Part shown: piece by piece, positions 40,978 through 51,279 of the stretch
Position numbering within the stretch: position 1 is the first letter of the stretch
Layout of the letters: each line of letters opens with the position of its first letter
Origin: Elusimicrobiota bacterium
GTDB lineage: Bacteria > Elusimicrobiota > Elusimicrobia > UBA1565 > UBA9628
Length of the DNA stretch: 64,000 nt
Direction: 5' to 3'
NCBI GenBank assembly: GCA_028868375.1
Contig: JAGWUP010000006.1
Span: 103,576-167,575, forward strand
Made by a program: the position numbers and the translations under genes
The notes under the pieces: generated by a model
What the model was told of the DNA's origin: nothing
Seen by the model: the letters and a program-made list of their open reading frames with translations, nothing else
The model's database searches: none

Positions 40978-43710
40978 TCATGGGGATTCGCCGAGCTTGC
41001 GCAGGATGTAGGGCTGGTGGACGGCGTCATCCTTGTAGCTGCCGGTCAAGGCGTACATGAGGATGTTGATCGTCAACTCCCGGGCCAGGCGGCGCTGCCG
41101 CGGAAAGCCGGGAAGGCAGGGATAGAGCGGCTGACCCAGGGCGTCCTTGGGCCAGACTCCCAGAAGATCGTCGCGCGAGTAGATCACGGCGGCGCGGCCG
41201 TCCCAGGACAAGCCCTCCAGCGAGCCGCTGACCATGACCCGCCCGGCCGCGCCCCGCAGCAAAAAGAAGGTCCGGTAGACGACATGGTCGGGGGGAAGCG
41301 GCGAAAGCTCCGATTCCGGCAGCACCCGCCGCAGGGTGCGGCGGACCCAGCGGTCGAAGGCGCTCTCCGCGGAGCCGGAGACGTCCTCGATCCAGAGCGT
41401 TCCGCCCGCCGTCAGGTAGTCGCGAAGCCGCAGCGCGTCCTGGCGTCCCAGCTCCGGCGGAGCCCGACGCGCGGCGAGGATCACCAGCGGCGAGAAATCC
41501 AGCCTGGGATCGTCCAAGGCGATGAAGCGCCGCCGCGGCGCCGTCAGCGCGCTGGTGACGAGGCCGAATTCGCCAGTCGCCTCGGACCAAGCCTGCGGAT
41601 AGGGATCGGTGCCGGGGCCGAGGTTCAACTGGGTCCAGACGAAGCGGTCTGCCTCCTGCGCGCGGACCGGACCGGAAAAGGCCAGAAGCAGCAGCAGCGC
41701 CGCCGCGCCGACGCGTGGCAGGGCCAGGAGCATCTCCGCCGCCAGCAGCAAGGCCGCGGCGGCCAGCGCCGCCGCGCGCGCGTCTCGGCCGTAGACCTGC
41801 CTTCGAAAATCCGCCGCCAGGTCCGACTCCTCCAAGAGCCGCCACGGCGCCGCGGCCGGCGGAGCAAGGTCGCTCTCGCCGGATGAGCGGTCGAGATTGA
41901 CGGCGTAGACCGTGCGGCGCCCGGAGCCGGACTCCGTCAACGAGTAGAGGCCGGGCGTCTCGCTGCCCGCGTACTCCACGGCGCGGCCGCGCGGCCAGAG
42001 GGTTTGCTCGCGCCCCCGCGGATCGCGCAGGCGAACGCTTTGGGGGACCGGCTCGTCGGCATTCCAGACGCGGCGCAGCGGCTCTCCCACCTTGAGCTGA
42101 AGCCGCGGGCGCTTGGCGCCGGCCGAGACCCTCGCTAATCCCAAGCCCGCCTCCAGCCAGGCGGGGAATACGGGCTTTAAGGGCAGGTCCGTCCAGGCGG
42201 CGTCGATGGTCGAGGCCCACAATGCCGCGCGGCCGCGCCCCAGGGCGGCGCAGACCAAAAGCGGATAGCCGTCGGCCGAGCGCAGCAAGAGGCGCGCCCC
42301 GGGCTTGGGGCTGAGCAATTGGTAGCGGCGCAGGGAAACCTTCCCCAGTTCGTAGCCGCTCCATTGGCCCGGGAGGGCCCCCGGTCCGGCCGCCAGGCCG
42401 CCGCCCTCGCCCTCGACGACAGGGCCCCAGCGCGCCGGCAGGGCCGCCGCGAGCGCCTCCAGCCCCTCCAGGCCGCCGGGTCCGGGGGCCACCAGGAGGC
42501 TTCCGCCCGCGCGCACGAAGCCCTCCAGTCGCGCGGCCGCCTCGGCCGTCACGCCGCGCACGTCGCAGAGCAGCGCCATTTGATAATCCGACAGGCGGGC
42601 CTGCGGCAGCCTGGCCACGTCTAGAAAATCCGCGTTAAACGGCAGCAGGCTGCCCCGGTCCTGGCCGAAGAGCTTCCTTAGGAAATAACCCGCCGCGGGA
42701 AGCCTGAAGAAGCCGGGATCGCCGTAGAGGCAGAGCAGGCGCGGCCGCGCCGGATAGGACAGGGAGACGAAATAGGAGTCGTCGGCGGGCAGATCATCCG
42801 CGCGCAGGGCGAGCTTGCCGGACCAAGCACCGCCTCCTTGCGGCGGCGCCTGGGGCAGGGCCAGAGAAGCCGACCCGGCGCCGGCGCTCAATAGGGAGGA
42901 GCCCGACAGCCGTCCGTCCTTCCAGAGCTCCAGGGACCGCGCCGCTGAGATGCCTTCCAAGCGGACCAGAAGCTTGGGAGAGGGCGCGGCATCCTCCGCC
43001 GCGGCCGAGGAAATCCAAGCATTGCTCGCCTGAGGCCAGCGCAGGCCGAAAAACAGCACGCCCGGAGGCAGGGTGGGGAGAGGGCCGCGCAAGCCGTGCC
43101 GCGCGCCGTCGCCAAGCAGCAGGACGACGCGGCGGGCCCGCGTATCGCCCCGCAGCAGTACCGCGGCCGCCTCCAGGGGCGGAGCGTAATCGGTCGCGCG
43201 CCAGCCGCTGGACAAGCGCGGCAAGACGTCCAGCGCCAGGGAGGGGGAAAGCCACTCGGCGGGCCGGACCGACTCCAGGCGATCGGAAAAGGGAATCAGG
43301 GCGACGCGGTCCGCGGGCCCCAGCGCGCGCAAGAGCCCGGAGAGCTGGGAGCGCGCCAAATCGAAGCGCGAGCGGCCGTCCTGGCGATAGCCCATCGAGT
43401 AGGACTCGTCGACCAGCACGACCAAGTCGAGCCGCCGCGGGGCCGCGCCGCGGCGGGAGGCCTCGGCACGGCCGGAGAGCACGGGACCGGCGAAGGCCAG
43501 AATGAGCGAGAGCAGGAGCAGGCTGCGCAGCGCCGCCAGCAGCCACTGGCGCAAGCGCGAGCGCGGCAGCAGGCGCTCGCTGACGCGGCGCAGCAGGGAG
43601 AGGTCCGAGAAGGGGCGCCGGCCCCGGGGACGACGCCAGAACAGCTGCAGGAGCAGCGGCGCCGCGGCCAGGGGCAGGGCCCATAAGACGGCCGGCTCGG
43701 AGAAGCTCAT
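40978..43710 (-). CDS. BatA-like VWA protein fused to DUF4159
   Basis: 910 residues. The BatA/aerotolerance N-terminal helix pair (FSEPAVLWALPLAAAPLLL, then LLALRSLLLLSLILAFAGPVL-type helix) and a VWA domain with LVDESYSMGYRQDG and GDGARHG come first. A long beta/amidotransferase-like middle follows (GGSLLVAPGPGG), then two hydrophobic helices near residue 640-680, and a C-terminal DUF4159-like domain (about 690-910; LRDYLTAGGTLWIEDVSG). In many genomes the two halves are separate proteins. The start overlaps the DUF58 stop (TGATG). Confidence 0.75.
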   Translation of the reverse strand: MSFSEPAVLWALPLAAAPLLLQLFWRRPRGRRPFSDLSLLRRVSERLLPRSRLRQWLLAALRSLLLLSLILAFAGPVLSGRAEASRRGAAPRRLDLVVLVDESYSMGYRQDGRSRFDLARSQLSGLLRALGPADRVALIPFSDRLESVRPAEWLSPSLALDVLPRLSSGWRATDYAPPLEAAAVLLRGDTRARRVVLLLGDGARHGLRGPLPTLPPGVLFFGLRWPQASNAWISSAAAEDAAPSPKLLVRLEGISAARSLELWKDGRLSGSSLLSAGAGSASLALPQAPPQGGGAWSGKLALRADDLPADDSYFVSLSYPARPRLLCLYGDPGFFRLPAAGYFLRKLFGQDRGSLLPFNADFLDVARLPQARLSDYQMALLCDVRGVTAEAAARLEGFVRAGGSLLVAPGPGGLEGLEALAAALPARWGPVVEGEGGGLAAGPGALPGQWSGYELGKVSLRRYQLLSPKPGARLLLRSADGYPLLVCAALGRGRAALWASTIDAAWTDLPLKPVFPAWLEAGLGLARVSAGAKRPRLQLKVGEPLRRVWNADEPVPQSVRLRDPRGREQTLWPRGRAVEYAGSETPGLYSLTESGSGRRTVYAVNLDRSSGESDLAPPAAAPWRLLEESDLAADFRRQVYGRDARAAALAAAALLLAAEMLLALPRVGAAALLLLLAFSGPVRAQEADRFVWTQLNLGPGTDPYPQAWSEATGEFGLVTSALTAPRRRFIALDDPRLDFSPLVILAARRAPPELGRQDALRLRDYLTAGGTLWIEDVSGSAESAFDRWVRRTLRRVLPESELSPLPPDHVVYRTFFLLRGAAGRVMVSGSLEGLSWDGRAAVIYSRDDLLGVWPKDALGQPLYPCLPGFPRQRRLARELTINILMYALTGSYKDDAVHQPYILRKLGESP

Positions 43711-44588
43711 CAGCGCCAGCGCTCGAGAAAGCGCACGAGATCCACCTCCCAGCGCGCGCCGGTGAAGAAGGCGCCGTAGGCGATGCCGCAGCGATGAAAG
43801 CCGCCCTCATAGAAGCGCAGCAGCCGCTCGAACTCCTCGGCGTAGGCGCCGCGCAGTTGCGCTGGATCGCAGGCAAGCCCATCGGCCCGCTCCATATCCT
43901 CGAACGAGGAAAGGCCCTCGTAGTCGAAATCCCGCTCGCAAGGATCCAAGACCTGCAGCACCAAGAGCTCGTGGCGCCTCGCCCGCAGCGCCCTGGCCGC
44001 TCGCAGCACGCCCTCCGGCTCGCCCAAGAGATCGGAGATCAGCACGACCAAGCAGCGCCGCTTGATGCTCGCCGCGGCCCGCTTGAGGGCGCGCCCCAGG
44101 TCCGTCTCGCCGCCGGCGGACAGGCCTGAGAGCAGCTCGTCCATCGCCTCCAGCTGGGACAGGGAGGAGCGCGGCGGCAGCGAGGGGCCCGGCTGCGCCG
44201 CGAAGACGGAGAGGCCGACCGCGTCGCCGCCGCAGAGGACCAGATAGGACAGCGCCAGCGCCAGCCGGCAGGCCAGCTCAAACTTCGGCGGCCTTCCGCC
44301 CTCGCAATAGGCCATGGAGCCCGAGGCGTCGAGCAGGACATGGGTCGTCAGCACGCTCTCGGCGGCGTACTCGCGCACGGAGTAGCGGTCCTGGCGCGCG
44401 TACGCCTTCCAGTCCAGGGACTTGAGCTCGTCGCCCGGGGCGTAGGGGCGGTGCTGCGTAAAATCCCGGGAGGAACCCTTGAGCAGGCCGCGATGGCGCC
44501 CCGCCGCCGGGCCCTCCGCCGCCAGCCGCCGCAACTCCAGCCTCAGGCTGCGCAGGCGGGCCAGCGCGACGGAATCGAGCAGGCGCAA
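43710..44588 (-). CDS. DUF58 protein
   Basis: 292 residues. The DUF58 signature YAPGDELKSLDWKAYARQDR is followed by YSVREYAAES and a degenerate VWA core LLDASGSMAY. Soluble. DUF58 proteins accompany MoxR ATPases and membrane VWA proteins, and the trio probably forms a chaperone-like complex. The start seems to be a TTG 3 nt after the moxR stop. It ends in the overlap with the BatA-like gene. Confidence 0.88.
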   Translation of the reverse strand: MRLLDSVALARLRSLRLELRRLAAEGPAAGRHRGLLKGSSRDFTQHRPYAPGDELKSLDWKAYARQDRYSVREYAAESVLTTHVLLDASGSMAYCEGGRPPKFELACRLALALSYLVLCGGDAVGLSVFAAQPGPSLPPRSSLSQLEAMDELLSGLSAGGETDLGRALKRAAASIKRRCLVVLISDLLGEPEGVLRAARALRARRHELLVLQVLDPCERDFDYEGLSSFEDMERADGLACDPAQLRGAYAEEFERLLRFYEGGFHRCGIAYGAFFTGARWEVDLVRFLERWR

Positions 44589-44591
44589 GGC

Positions 44592-45578
<987 letters not shown>

Positions 45579-45587
45579 GCTGATAGG

Positions 45588-46646
45588 CTACAACATTCGG
45601 CGCGGCCGCAAGGCCCAGACCTCCACGACGGCGACCAAGATCGCCCCGGCCGCGGCGGCCGCTAGGCGGCCGTCCCTGCCCAGGGGCGAGGGCGCCGGCA
45701 GCGGAATGAATGGTGTCGCCGCGATCACTCGCGGCTCCGCTTCGGGCCCCAAGGACAAGGCGGAGAAGCTTGCGCGCAGCAAGCCCTCCGGATCCTCGCC
45801 CCTGGCCAAAATCGAGTAGCCCCAATAACCCCAGGGCAAAAATCCAGCGAGAAAGCTCCCGGCCCCCTTCGCGCTCAAGCGCGCGCTGGCATAAATGATG
45901 CCGGGGCCGGCGCGGGTCGAAAGCCGCCGCGCCCGCGACAAAGTGGCAGTGTTAACCCCGCTCTCCTTGAGGACGGTGCGCTCCATGATCGCCGCCTCCT
46001 GCGCGGCAGGGGTCGCCTCGGCCTCGAGCAGGCGCAGCACCAGCAGCTCGCTGCCGCGTCCGCGCAGGGCCAGCACGAAGCCCCGCTTGCTCTCCTCGGC
46101 GCTCAAGGGCCGAGCCGATACGCCCGCCGGCAGCGACAGGCGCAACTGACCGTCCTCGCTGCGGACCAGTCCGGTGGCGTCCGGCTGAGCTCCGCTAAAG
46201 CGCAAGCCGCCCAGCAAATCCGGCATCATGAGCCGGGGCACTGAGGAAATCAGGGTGGCCAGCACGGGGCTGCGTCCGTCGCCGCCAAGGGCCAGGATGA
46301 GCCGCGGGCGGCCGCGCAGGGTGGCCTCTATATAAAGGAAGGAGCGCAGGCCGTAGCGCACGCTGCGCACGGGGCCGGCCTGGCGAAAATCAAGCCCGGT
46401 CCGGCTATCGAGGGCGGACAGAGTGCCCGAGAGAAAACGGGAAACCTCGGCCCTGTCGTCCAGGGCGACAGGAGGAGCAGGGGTCAAGGCGAAGGCGCTG
46501 TTCTCAGGCCCCTTCAGACGCAGCAGCGTTCCAGGAGCGTGCGCGATCATGCGCCAGCCTGGCGGCGGCGACAGAGAGAAGCGTTGCCGCACCGCGGGCC
46601 GGGCATGGACGCAGACGGCGGCGGCGGCCAGCCAGGCCAGCAACAT
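45588..46646 (-). CDS. Exported membrane-anchored protein of unknown function
   Basis: 352 residues, not recognised. A signal peptide (1-16) is followed by a beta-rich region with FSLSPPPGWRMI and LRLSLPAGVSARPLS, which look like two related halves (residues about 20-150 and 165-295), each starting with a 'SLPAGW'-type strand. A hydrophobic helix (about 325-345) and RPRRM close the chain, so most of it is extracytoplasmic. It lies 9 nt upstream of moxR on the same strand and could be the operon's first gene. Confidence 0.55.
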   Translation of the reverse strand: MLLAWLAAAAVCVHARPAVRQRFSLSPPPGWRMIAHAPGTLLRLKGPENSAFALTPAPPVALDDRAEVSRFLSGTLSALDSRTGLDFRQAGPVRSVRYGLRSFLYIEATLRGRPRLILALGGDGRSPVLATLISSVPRLMMPDLLGGLRFSGAQPDATGLVRSEDGQLRLSLPAGVSARPLSAEESKRGFVLALRGRGSELLVLRLLEAEATPAAQEAAIMERTVLKESGVNTATLSRARRLSTRAGPGIIYASARLSAKGAGSFLAGFLPWGYWGYSILARGEDPEGLLRASFSALSLGPEAEPRVIAATPFIPLPAPSPLGRDGRLAAAAAGAILVAVVEVWALRPRRML

Positions 46647-46709
46647 ACGCTAGTGTGGCGCGGCAGACGGGCTTTAGCAAGGCCCCGGGCAATTCGCTAT
46701 ACTGGCGCC

Positions 46710-47336
46710 ATGGGTTTTCATGTTGGGGTTCGGGACATCCTCGCTTCCGGCGGACCGACGCTGGCCTTCCTGATCGTCCTTTCGATCTACTCCCTGGCGG
46801 TGATCTGGGAGCGCTGGCGTTTCCACCGCCGCGGCCTGGCGGAGCTGCCGGGCTTCGTCCAAAAAATCCGCCAGATCCTCGCCTCCGGAAACCTCGGCGA
46901 GGCCGTGGCGGCCTGCCGCGCCCACAAGGGACTGGCCTCGCCGGTCGTGATGGCGGCCCTGGTCGGCCCCACCAACCGCGAGGACCGCAAGCACTCCGCC
47001 CAACGCGCCGCGGAGCGCGCCGCCGGACAACTGCAACGGCGCCTGACGCTGCTGGGAACCATCGCCAGCACCGCCCCCTTCATCGGCTTGTTCGGCACCG
47101 TGGTCGGCGTCATGCGGGCCTTCAGGGACCTGGCCGGAGCGGCCGGAGCGGGCCCGGGAGTCGTCGCCATCGGCATCTCGGAGGCGCTGGTCTGCACGGC
47201 CACGGGCCTCTTGGTCGCCATCCCGGCCGTCTGGGCCTATAATTATTTCAGCGCTCAGACCTCGGGCTTCCTCGAGGAGATGGGCTGGCTCTCCGAGGAG
47301 GTCGTCGAGGCCCTCTCCGAGAAAGCGCACCATTGA
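46710..47336 (+). CDS. TolQ/ExbB/MotA-type proton channel subunit
   Basis: 208 residues, three membrane helices (about 10-30, 110-135 and 150-175) with the family pattern LGTIASTAPFIGLFGTVVGVMRAF and ISEALVCTATGLLVAIPAVWAYN. With the next gene it forms the proton-motive-force motor of a Tol or Exb system. TATACT lies 6 nt before the ATG with no Shine-Dalgarno. The downstream partners and the Pal-like lipoprotein at the window start favour Tol, but TonB-type use cannot be excluded. Confidence 0.9.
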   Translation: MGFHVGVRDILASGGPTLAFLIVLSIYSLAVIWERWRFHRRGLAELPGFVQKIRQILASGNLGEAVAACRAHKGLASPVVMAALVGPTNREDRKHSAQRAAERAAGQLQRRLTLLGTIASTAPFIGLFGTVVGVMRAFRDLAGAAGAGPGVVAIGISEALVCTATGLLVAIPAVWAYNYFSAQTSGFLEEMGWLSEEVVEALSEKAHH

Positions 47337-47746
47337 TGAAAACAGCGCCGCGCGGCAAGCCCATCGCCGAGCTGAACCTGATCCCGCTCATCGACGTGGC
47401 GCTGATCCTCGTCATCATCTTCATGGTGCTGACCCCCATCCTCGTGCAGACCCAATTGACGGTCAAGCTGCCCAAGGCCAGTTCCGGCGCCAGCGCCGAC
47501 GCCGCTCAGACCGTCACCGTCCAGATCGCGCGCAACGGGGTCGTGGAGGTGGAAGGCCTGCCGGTGCGCTGGGACGCGCTTGAGCGGGAGCTGGCCCTGC
47601 GCCTGCCCAGGTCCGCGCGCAAGACACTATTGGTGCAGGCCGACCGCTCCGTGCCCGTCGAGAAGGTCGTCGAGGTCTTGGACGTCGCCAGAAAGCTGGG
47701 CGTCGGCCGCCTAGGCATCGGGGTGGCCGCCGGCGCGCGGCCGTGA
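47336..47746 (+). CDS. TolR/ExbD-type periplasmic subunit
   Basis: 136 residues from the ATG overlapping the tolQ-like stop (TGATG). A single N-terminal membrane helix contains the essential Asp in NLIPLIDVALILVIIFMVL. A periplasmic domain follows (VTVQIARNGVVEVEG, LLVQADRSVPVEKVVEVLDVARKLG). It stabilises the proton channel and transmits energy to the TonB/TolA-like protein encoded next. Confidence 0.92.
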   Translation: MKTAPRGKPIAELNLIPLIDVALILVIIFMVLTPILVQTQLTVKLPKASSGASADAAQTVTVQIARNGVVEVEGLPVRWDALERELALRLPRSARKTLLVQADRSVPVEKVVEVLDVARKLGVGRLGIGVAAGARP

Positions 47747-48438
47747 ACGCCCGGCTGGCGCCGTATTTGACCGGCTCCCTGGCCTTCCATTTGGCCCTGG
47801 CGGCGGCGGCCGTAACGCTGCTGGGCCGCGCCGCGAGTCCGCCGCGCGCGACGGTCTACACGATCGATTTCGTCGGGGCAGCCGCCAACGCCGGGCTCTC
47901 GGACGCCGCCGCGCGTCCGGCCGCCGCGAAGGCAGCCCCGGCGCCGCCGGCGCGACCCCTCGCGCGGACGCGCAGCGCCGATTTCGCCCGGCGCCGCCGC
48001 AAGCGCTTCAAGCTGCCGCGGCCCAGCCTCTACGACGGCGAGCAGGCCTCTCGCTCGGAGGCCGCGCCCGCTGCCGCCGCGACGCAGCCCGCCGCGCAAG
48101 CAGCTTCGGCGCCCGGACCGAGCGCCGGGCCCGGCACCGACGCTTCCGCCGACATGCCCAATTTTCCGTATCCCTGGTATATCTCGCGGGTGCGCCAGAT
48201 GCTCTGGGAGCAATGGCGCCGGCGCATGCCCCACGAGGCCGCGGAATGCGTCGTCGTCTTCTCGCTCTTGCCGCGCGGCGGCATCGTCGATCTGCGCACG
48301 GAGACCTCCTCTGGCGATGAGTCCTTCGACCTGGCCGCCTTGGCCGCCGTCCAGGACGCCGCTCCCTACCCTCCGCTGCCGTCCCGATTCACGGAGCCCT
48401 TCCTGAAGATTCACGTCACCCTGCGCAGCGGCGGCTAG
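47743..48438 (+). CDS. TonB/TolA-like energy transducer
   Basis: 231 residues from a GTG overlapping the previous stop (GTGA). An N-terminal membrane helix, an Ala/Pro-rich spanning region (about 40-135) and a C-terminal TonB-type domain (YISRVRQMLWEQWRR, VVFSLLPRGGIVDLR, AALAAVQDAAPYPPLP) follow. It couples the inner-membrane motor to outer-membrane partners. The 'YPPLP' ending matches TonB C-termini better than TolA. Confidence 0.85.
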   Translation: MNARLAPYLTGSLAFHLALAAAAVTLLGRAASPPRATVYTIDFVGAAANAGLSDAAARPAAAKAAPAPPARPLARTRSADFARRRRKRFKLPRPSLYDGEQASRSEAAPAAAATQPAAQAASAPGPSAGPGTDASADMPNFPYPWYISRVRQMLWEQWRRRMPHEAAECVVVFSLLPRGGIVDLRTETSSGDESFDLAALAAVQDAAPYPPLPSRFTEPFLKIHVTLRSGG

Positions 48439-48448
48439 AGCCTGGCTG

Positions 48449-48515
48449 CTGTCACCAAGATGTGACGCGCAGCCAACATCCGGTTCATCCTTCCGCCGCG
48501 CTCCCGCGCTAAACT
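48449..48515 (+). promoter_or_regulatory. Promoter region with CTGTCAC-type half-sites
   Basis: CTGTCAC-CAAG-ATGTGAC (48449-48466) resembles the motif at 38199 with two mismatches in the second half. A -10-like TAAACT (48510-48515) lies 6 nt before the ATG at 48522. The spacing from motif to -10 is 43 nt, too far for classical class-II activation, so the link is weak. Confidence 0.3.
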
Positions 48516-48521
48516 GGGCCC

Positions 48522-49442
48522 ATGAAACAGAATCCCTGGGTCGTCGTCCTGGCGGGCGGAGAGGGAGCGCGCATGCGGCCGGTCGTGGAGCGCTGGCTTG
48601 GCCGGCATCGCCCCAAGCAGTACTGCGCCTTCTCGGGAACTCGAACGATGTTGGAGCATACGCTGGAGCGCGCCTTGTCCCTGACGCGCCCGGAGCGGAT
48701 ACTGACCGTGATCGGCCCCGGCCACCGCGCCTACCTGGCCGGCCTGCCTACTCTGCCCGGGAGAATCGTCGAACAGCCGGCCAACAGGGAGACGGCGCCA
48801 GGACTCTACCTGCCTCTGCTCCAAATCCTGCGGGAGGACCCGCAGGCCGTCGTCGTAGTGCTCCCCTCGGACCATTTCGTGTGCCCGCGGGAGCGCTTCG
48901 CCGCCGAGGCAAGCGAGGCGGTCGCGGCGGCAGAACGCCAAAAAGACAAGATCATCCTGCTGGCCTGCCCGCCCTCCCGGCCGGAAACCGACTACGGCTG
49001 GCTTGAGCCCGGAAATCCAGTGGCGGGCGAGCGGGCGTGGAGCGTGGCCCGCTTCCATGAAAAGCCGCAGCCCGCGACGGCCAGGCGGCTGCTGGAGCTG
49101 GGCTATCTCTGGAACACCATGATCCTGGCGGCGAAAGCCCCGGCCCTCTGGCATATGGGCGCGCGCCTGCGCCCCGACATGACGCGGCTTCTTCGAGAAC
49201 TGGCCTTGCAGCCAAGGGGCATCTTCGAACGACGGGCCCTGCGCGAGATCTATCGCCGCATGCCCTCGATCAATTTCTCGCGCGACCTGCTCGAGCGTGA
49301 ACCCGCGGCGGCATTGCTTCTGCCGCTCTCCGGGGTGCGCTGGTGCGATTGGGGGCGTCCGGAGCGCATCACCGAAACCTTGGCCGCCCTGGGCAAGCCC
49401 AGCCCCTTCGAGGCCCTGGCGGCGCCGGCCGTCATGGCCTGA
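48522..49442 (+). CDS. Mannose-1-phosphate guanylyltransferase-like nucleotidyltransferase
   Basis: 306 residues. The nucleotidyl-transferase signature LAGGEGARMRPVVERWLGRHRPKQYCAF contains the GGxGxR and KQ motifs, followed by EQPANRETAPGLYLPL, VVLPSDHFV and ETDYGWLEPG, and a C-terminal WCDWGRPERI, as in the short ManC type. It would form GDP-mannose for glycans. Its last codons (APAVMA) are supplied by a copy of repeat B, which suggests that a repeat insertion set the present stop. Confidence 0.85.
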   Translation: MKQNPWVVVLAGGEGARMRPVVERWLGRHRPKQYCAFSGTRTMLEHTLERALSLTRPERILTVIGPGHRAYLAGLPTLPGRIVEQPANRETAPGLYLPLLQILREDPQAVVVVLPSDHFVCPRERFAAEASEAVAAAERQKDKIILLACPPSRPETDYGWLEPGNPVAGERAWSVARFHEKPQPATARRLLELGYLWNTMILAAKAPALWHMGARLRPDMTRLLRELALQPRGIFERRALREIYRRMPSINFSRDLLEREPAAALLLPLSGVRWCDWGRPERITETLAALGKPSPFEALAAPAVMA

Positions 49443-49465
49443 CACGCTTCCCTATTCGGCCAGTC
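49431..49465. repeat. Dispersed repeat B, copy 3 (partial)
   Basis: GTCATGGCCTGACACGCTTC then CCTATTCGGCCAGTC. The same block occurs near 8625 and 16117. Here it provides the stop of the nucleotidyltransferase gene on the plus strand and the 3' flank of the MFS gene on the minus strand. Confidence 0.65.
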
Positions 49466-51163
49466 TTAGGACAGCTCCGCCGCGGCGCCGCGCAAGTCCG
49501 CGGGAGCGGCGGTTCCAAAACAGCGCACGCAAGCCCATTGCAGCGCGGCCAGCGCCGCGATGCCAGCCGCCACCCAGACCAGGGAGCGCGCGGGATCGAC
49601 GAAAGCGGCCAGGGCGGCGACAATGACCAGCCGCAGGACGACGGAGGCGAGCTTCGCCCCGAGGCGCTGCCAGACCATCACGGCCGCCTCGCAGCCGTCC
49701 GGGATGCTCACCTGGATGTCGGCGTTGACCGCCAGGCGCGCCATGGCGTTGCTGGCGGAAAAAACCATGATCCCCAGGGCCATGGGCCAGAAGGAATGCG
49801 CCAAGGCGGACAGGGCCAGGACGCCGGCGCCCGCGGAGGCCAGGCGCAGCCAGCCCCGCGTCGAAAGCCTGCCGTGGAGGCGGTGATAGAGGGCGGAGCC
49901 GACGGTCCCGGCCAGGCCGAAGGCCAGCACGAGGGGAGCGGCCTGGGCGCTGGAATGCAGGACGGAGACCGCGAAAAGGGCCGGCAGCAGCTCGCGCAGG
50001 GTCGGGGTCAGGGAGAGAACCACCCCCGTCGCCACGCTGGAGCGCAATCGCCGCCACGAGCGGGAGAAATCGCCCCGCGCTTCCTCATGACGCCCGCTGG
50101 GCGCGGAATGCTCCCGGCGAGGGGGGGCTCGCGGCACGTGGAGATAGGCGAGAGTGGCCGCGGCGAAGGCCGCCCCGACGAACCAATTGGCCAGCAGCCC
50201 GCGTCCCAAGAGCAGCGGGATCATCAGGGCCGGCCCCGCGACGGCGCTGGCCTCGGAGATCGTCTGCACGACGGAATTAAGCCGCTCCAAAACATCGCGC
50301 CTCTTGCCCGCCAGATGGATGGCGATCGTGTTGCGCGCCGTGCCGCCAACCCCTCGGGCGAAGGCGTCCACGCAGTAAAGGGCGGCGACCGCGGGCCAGG
50401 CATGGCCGCTCCAGGCCAGGAGGGCGGCCGCGCCCAAAAGAGAGGCGGCGCGAACGGCAATCGCCGTCGTCAAGGTCGAGCGGGTGTTCAGTCGGGCGCA
50501 GAGCCGGCCGCCCAGCAGCGTTCCGGCGGCGTCGAAGCCGGTGGCGAAGGTCGTCAAGACGGCCAGGCTCGAGAGGGATTGGCCGAGGCTTAGGAGCGCC
50601 AAGGGCAGGGCGACGACCAGGGCGCTGCTGCCGATCTCCGAGGCGAGCACCCCCAGCACGTAGCCGCGCTGGCCTCGCGGCTCGGGAACCATCCGCGTGA
50701 GCCGCGCTGGGCGGGTAGGCCCCCGCGCAGCGGGGGCAAGCCCGACAAAGCCTTCTGAAGCCGAGGCCGCGGCCGGGACTGGATCGTCCGACAAGGCTGG
50801 GACGGCGGCGGGCCCCAGCGTGAAATCGGCGCGCCGGGCGTCGCTCTCGGCGCCGCCCGGACGGGCGCGCAGCGCCGAGGCGGAGAGGGCCGCCGCGGCC
50901 AGTCCCGGCAGCGCCGCCTGGGCGGCGCCGGCGGCGGAGCGAGCCCCGGCGCGGGCTAAGGCGGGGATGGCGGGCCCGACCGGCGAGGCGGCCTTCAGTG
51001 TCGCTAGGGCCGAAAAATCGACGGCCGGCAATCCGGGCCAGGCCGGCAAGACCAAGGCAGGGACTGCGGGAAGACCGACCTCGAGGCCTTGCCCCATGGC
51101 GGCCCAGCCCCGCTGCGGGAAAATCGACGCCAGATAGACGAGGATCAGTATCCTGCGCGGCAT
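49466..51163 (-). CDS. MFS transporter with long extracytoplasmic N-terminal region
   Basis: 565 residues from the ATG at 51163. Residues 1-22 look like a signal peptide (ILILVYLASIFPQRGWAA). About 150 Ala/Pro/Arg-rich residues of low complexity follow, then 11-12 membrane helices of MFS type with the loop VGGTARNTIAIHLAGKRRD and the gap between halves near residue 370. Transport substrate unknown. TACAAT lies 6 nt before the ATG with no Shine-Dalgarno. Confidence 0.7.
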   Translation of the reverse strand: MPRRILILVYLASIFPQRGWAAMGQGLEVGLPAVPALVLPAWPGLPAVDFSALATLKAASPVGPAIPALARAGARSAAGAAQAALPGLAAAALSASALRARPGGAESDARRADFTLGPAAVPALSDDPVPAAASASEGFVGLAPAARGPTRPARLTRMVPEPRGQRGYVLGVLASEIGSSALVVALPLALLSLGQSLSSLAVLTTFATGFDAAGTLLGGRLCARLNTRSTLTTAIAVRAASLLGAAALLAWSGHAWPAVAALYCVDAFARGVGGTARNTIAIHLAGKRRDVLERLNSVVQTISEASAVAGPALMIPLLLGRGLLANWFVGAAFAAATLAYLHVPRAPPRREHSAPSGRHEEARGDFSRSWRRLRSSVATGVVLSLTPTLRELLPALFAVSVLHSSAQAAPLVLAFGLAGTVGSALYHRLHGRLSTRGWLRLASAGAGVLALSALAHSFWPMALGIMVFSASNAMARLAVNADIQVSIPDGCEAAVMVWQRLGAKLASVVLRLVIVAALAAFVDPARSLVWVAAGIAALAALQWACVRCFGTAAPADLRGAAAELS

Positions 51164-51169
51164 CGCTTC

Positions 51170-51271
51170 ATTGTACGCGCCCGCGCTGTTTTGTCCCATA
51201 GAGGGAAGGTCATCGGAGCATGACAGGCCGGTGACACGGAAAGCTCGCCTCGCGCGCGCCAATGCTATAAT
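51170..51271. promoter_or_regulatory. Divergent leaderless promoters around a Pho-box-like motif
   Basis: On the minus strand TACAAT (51170-51175) lies 6 nt before the MFS start. On the plus strand TATAAT (51266-51271) lies 8 nt before the CYTH start. Between them, at 51220-51237, is ATGACAG-GCCG-GTGACAC, the reverse complement of the 18-bp motif at 38199-38216 with one change. No clear -35 exists for either promoter. Confidence 0.5.
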
Positions 51272-51279
51272 CAGGCCCC

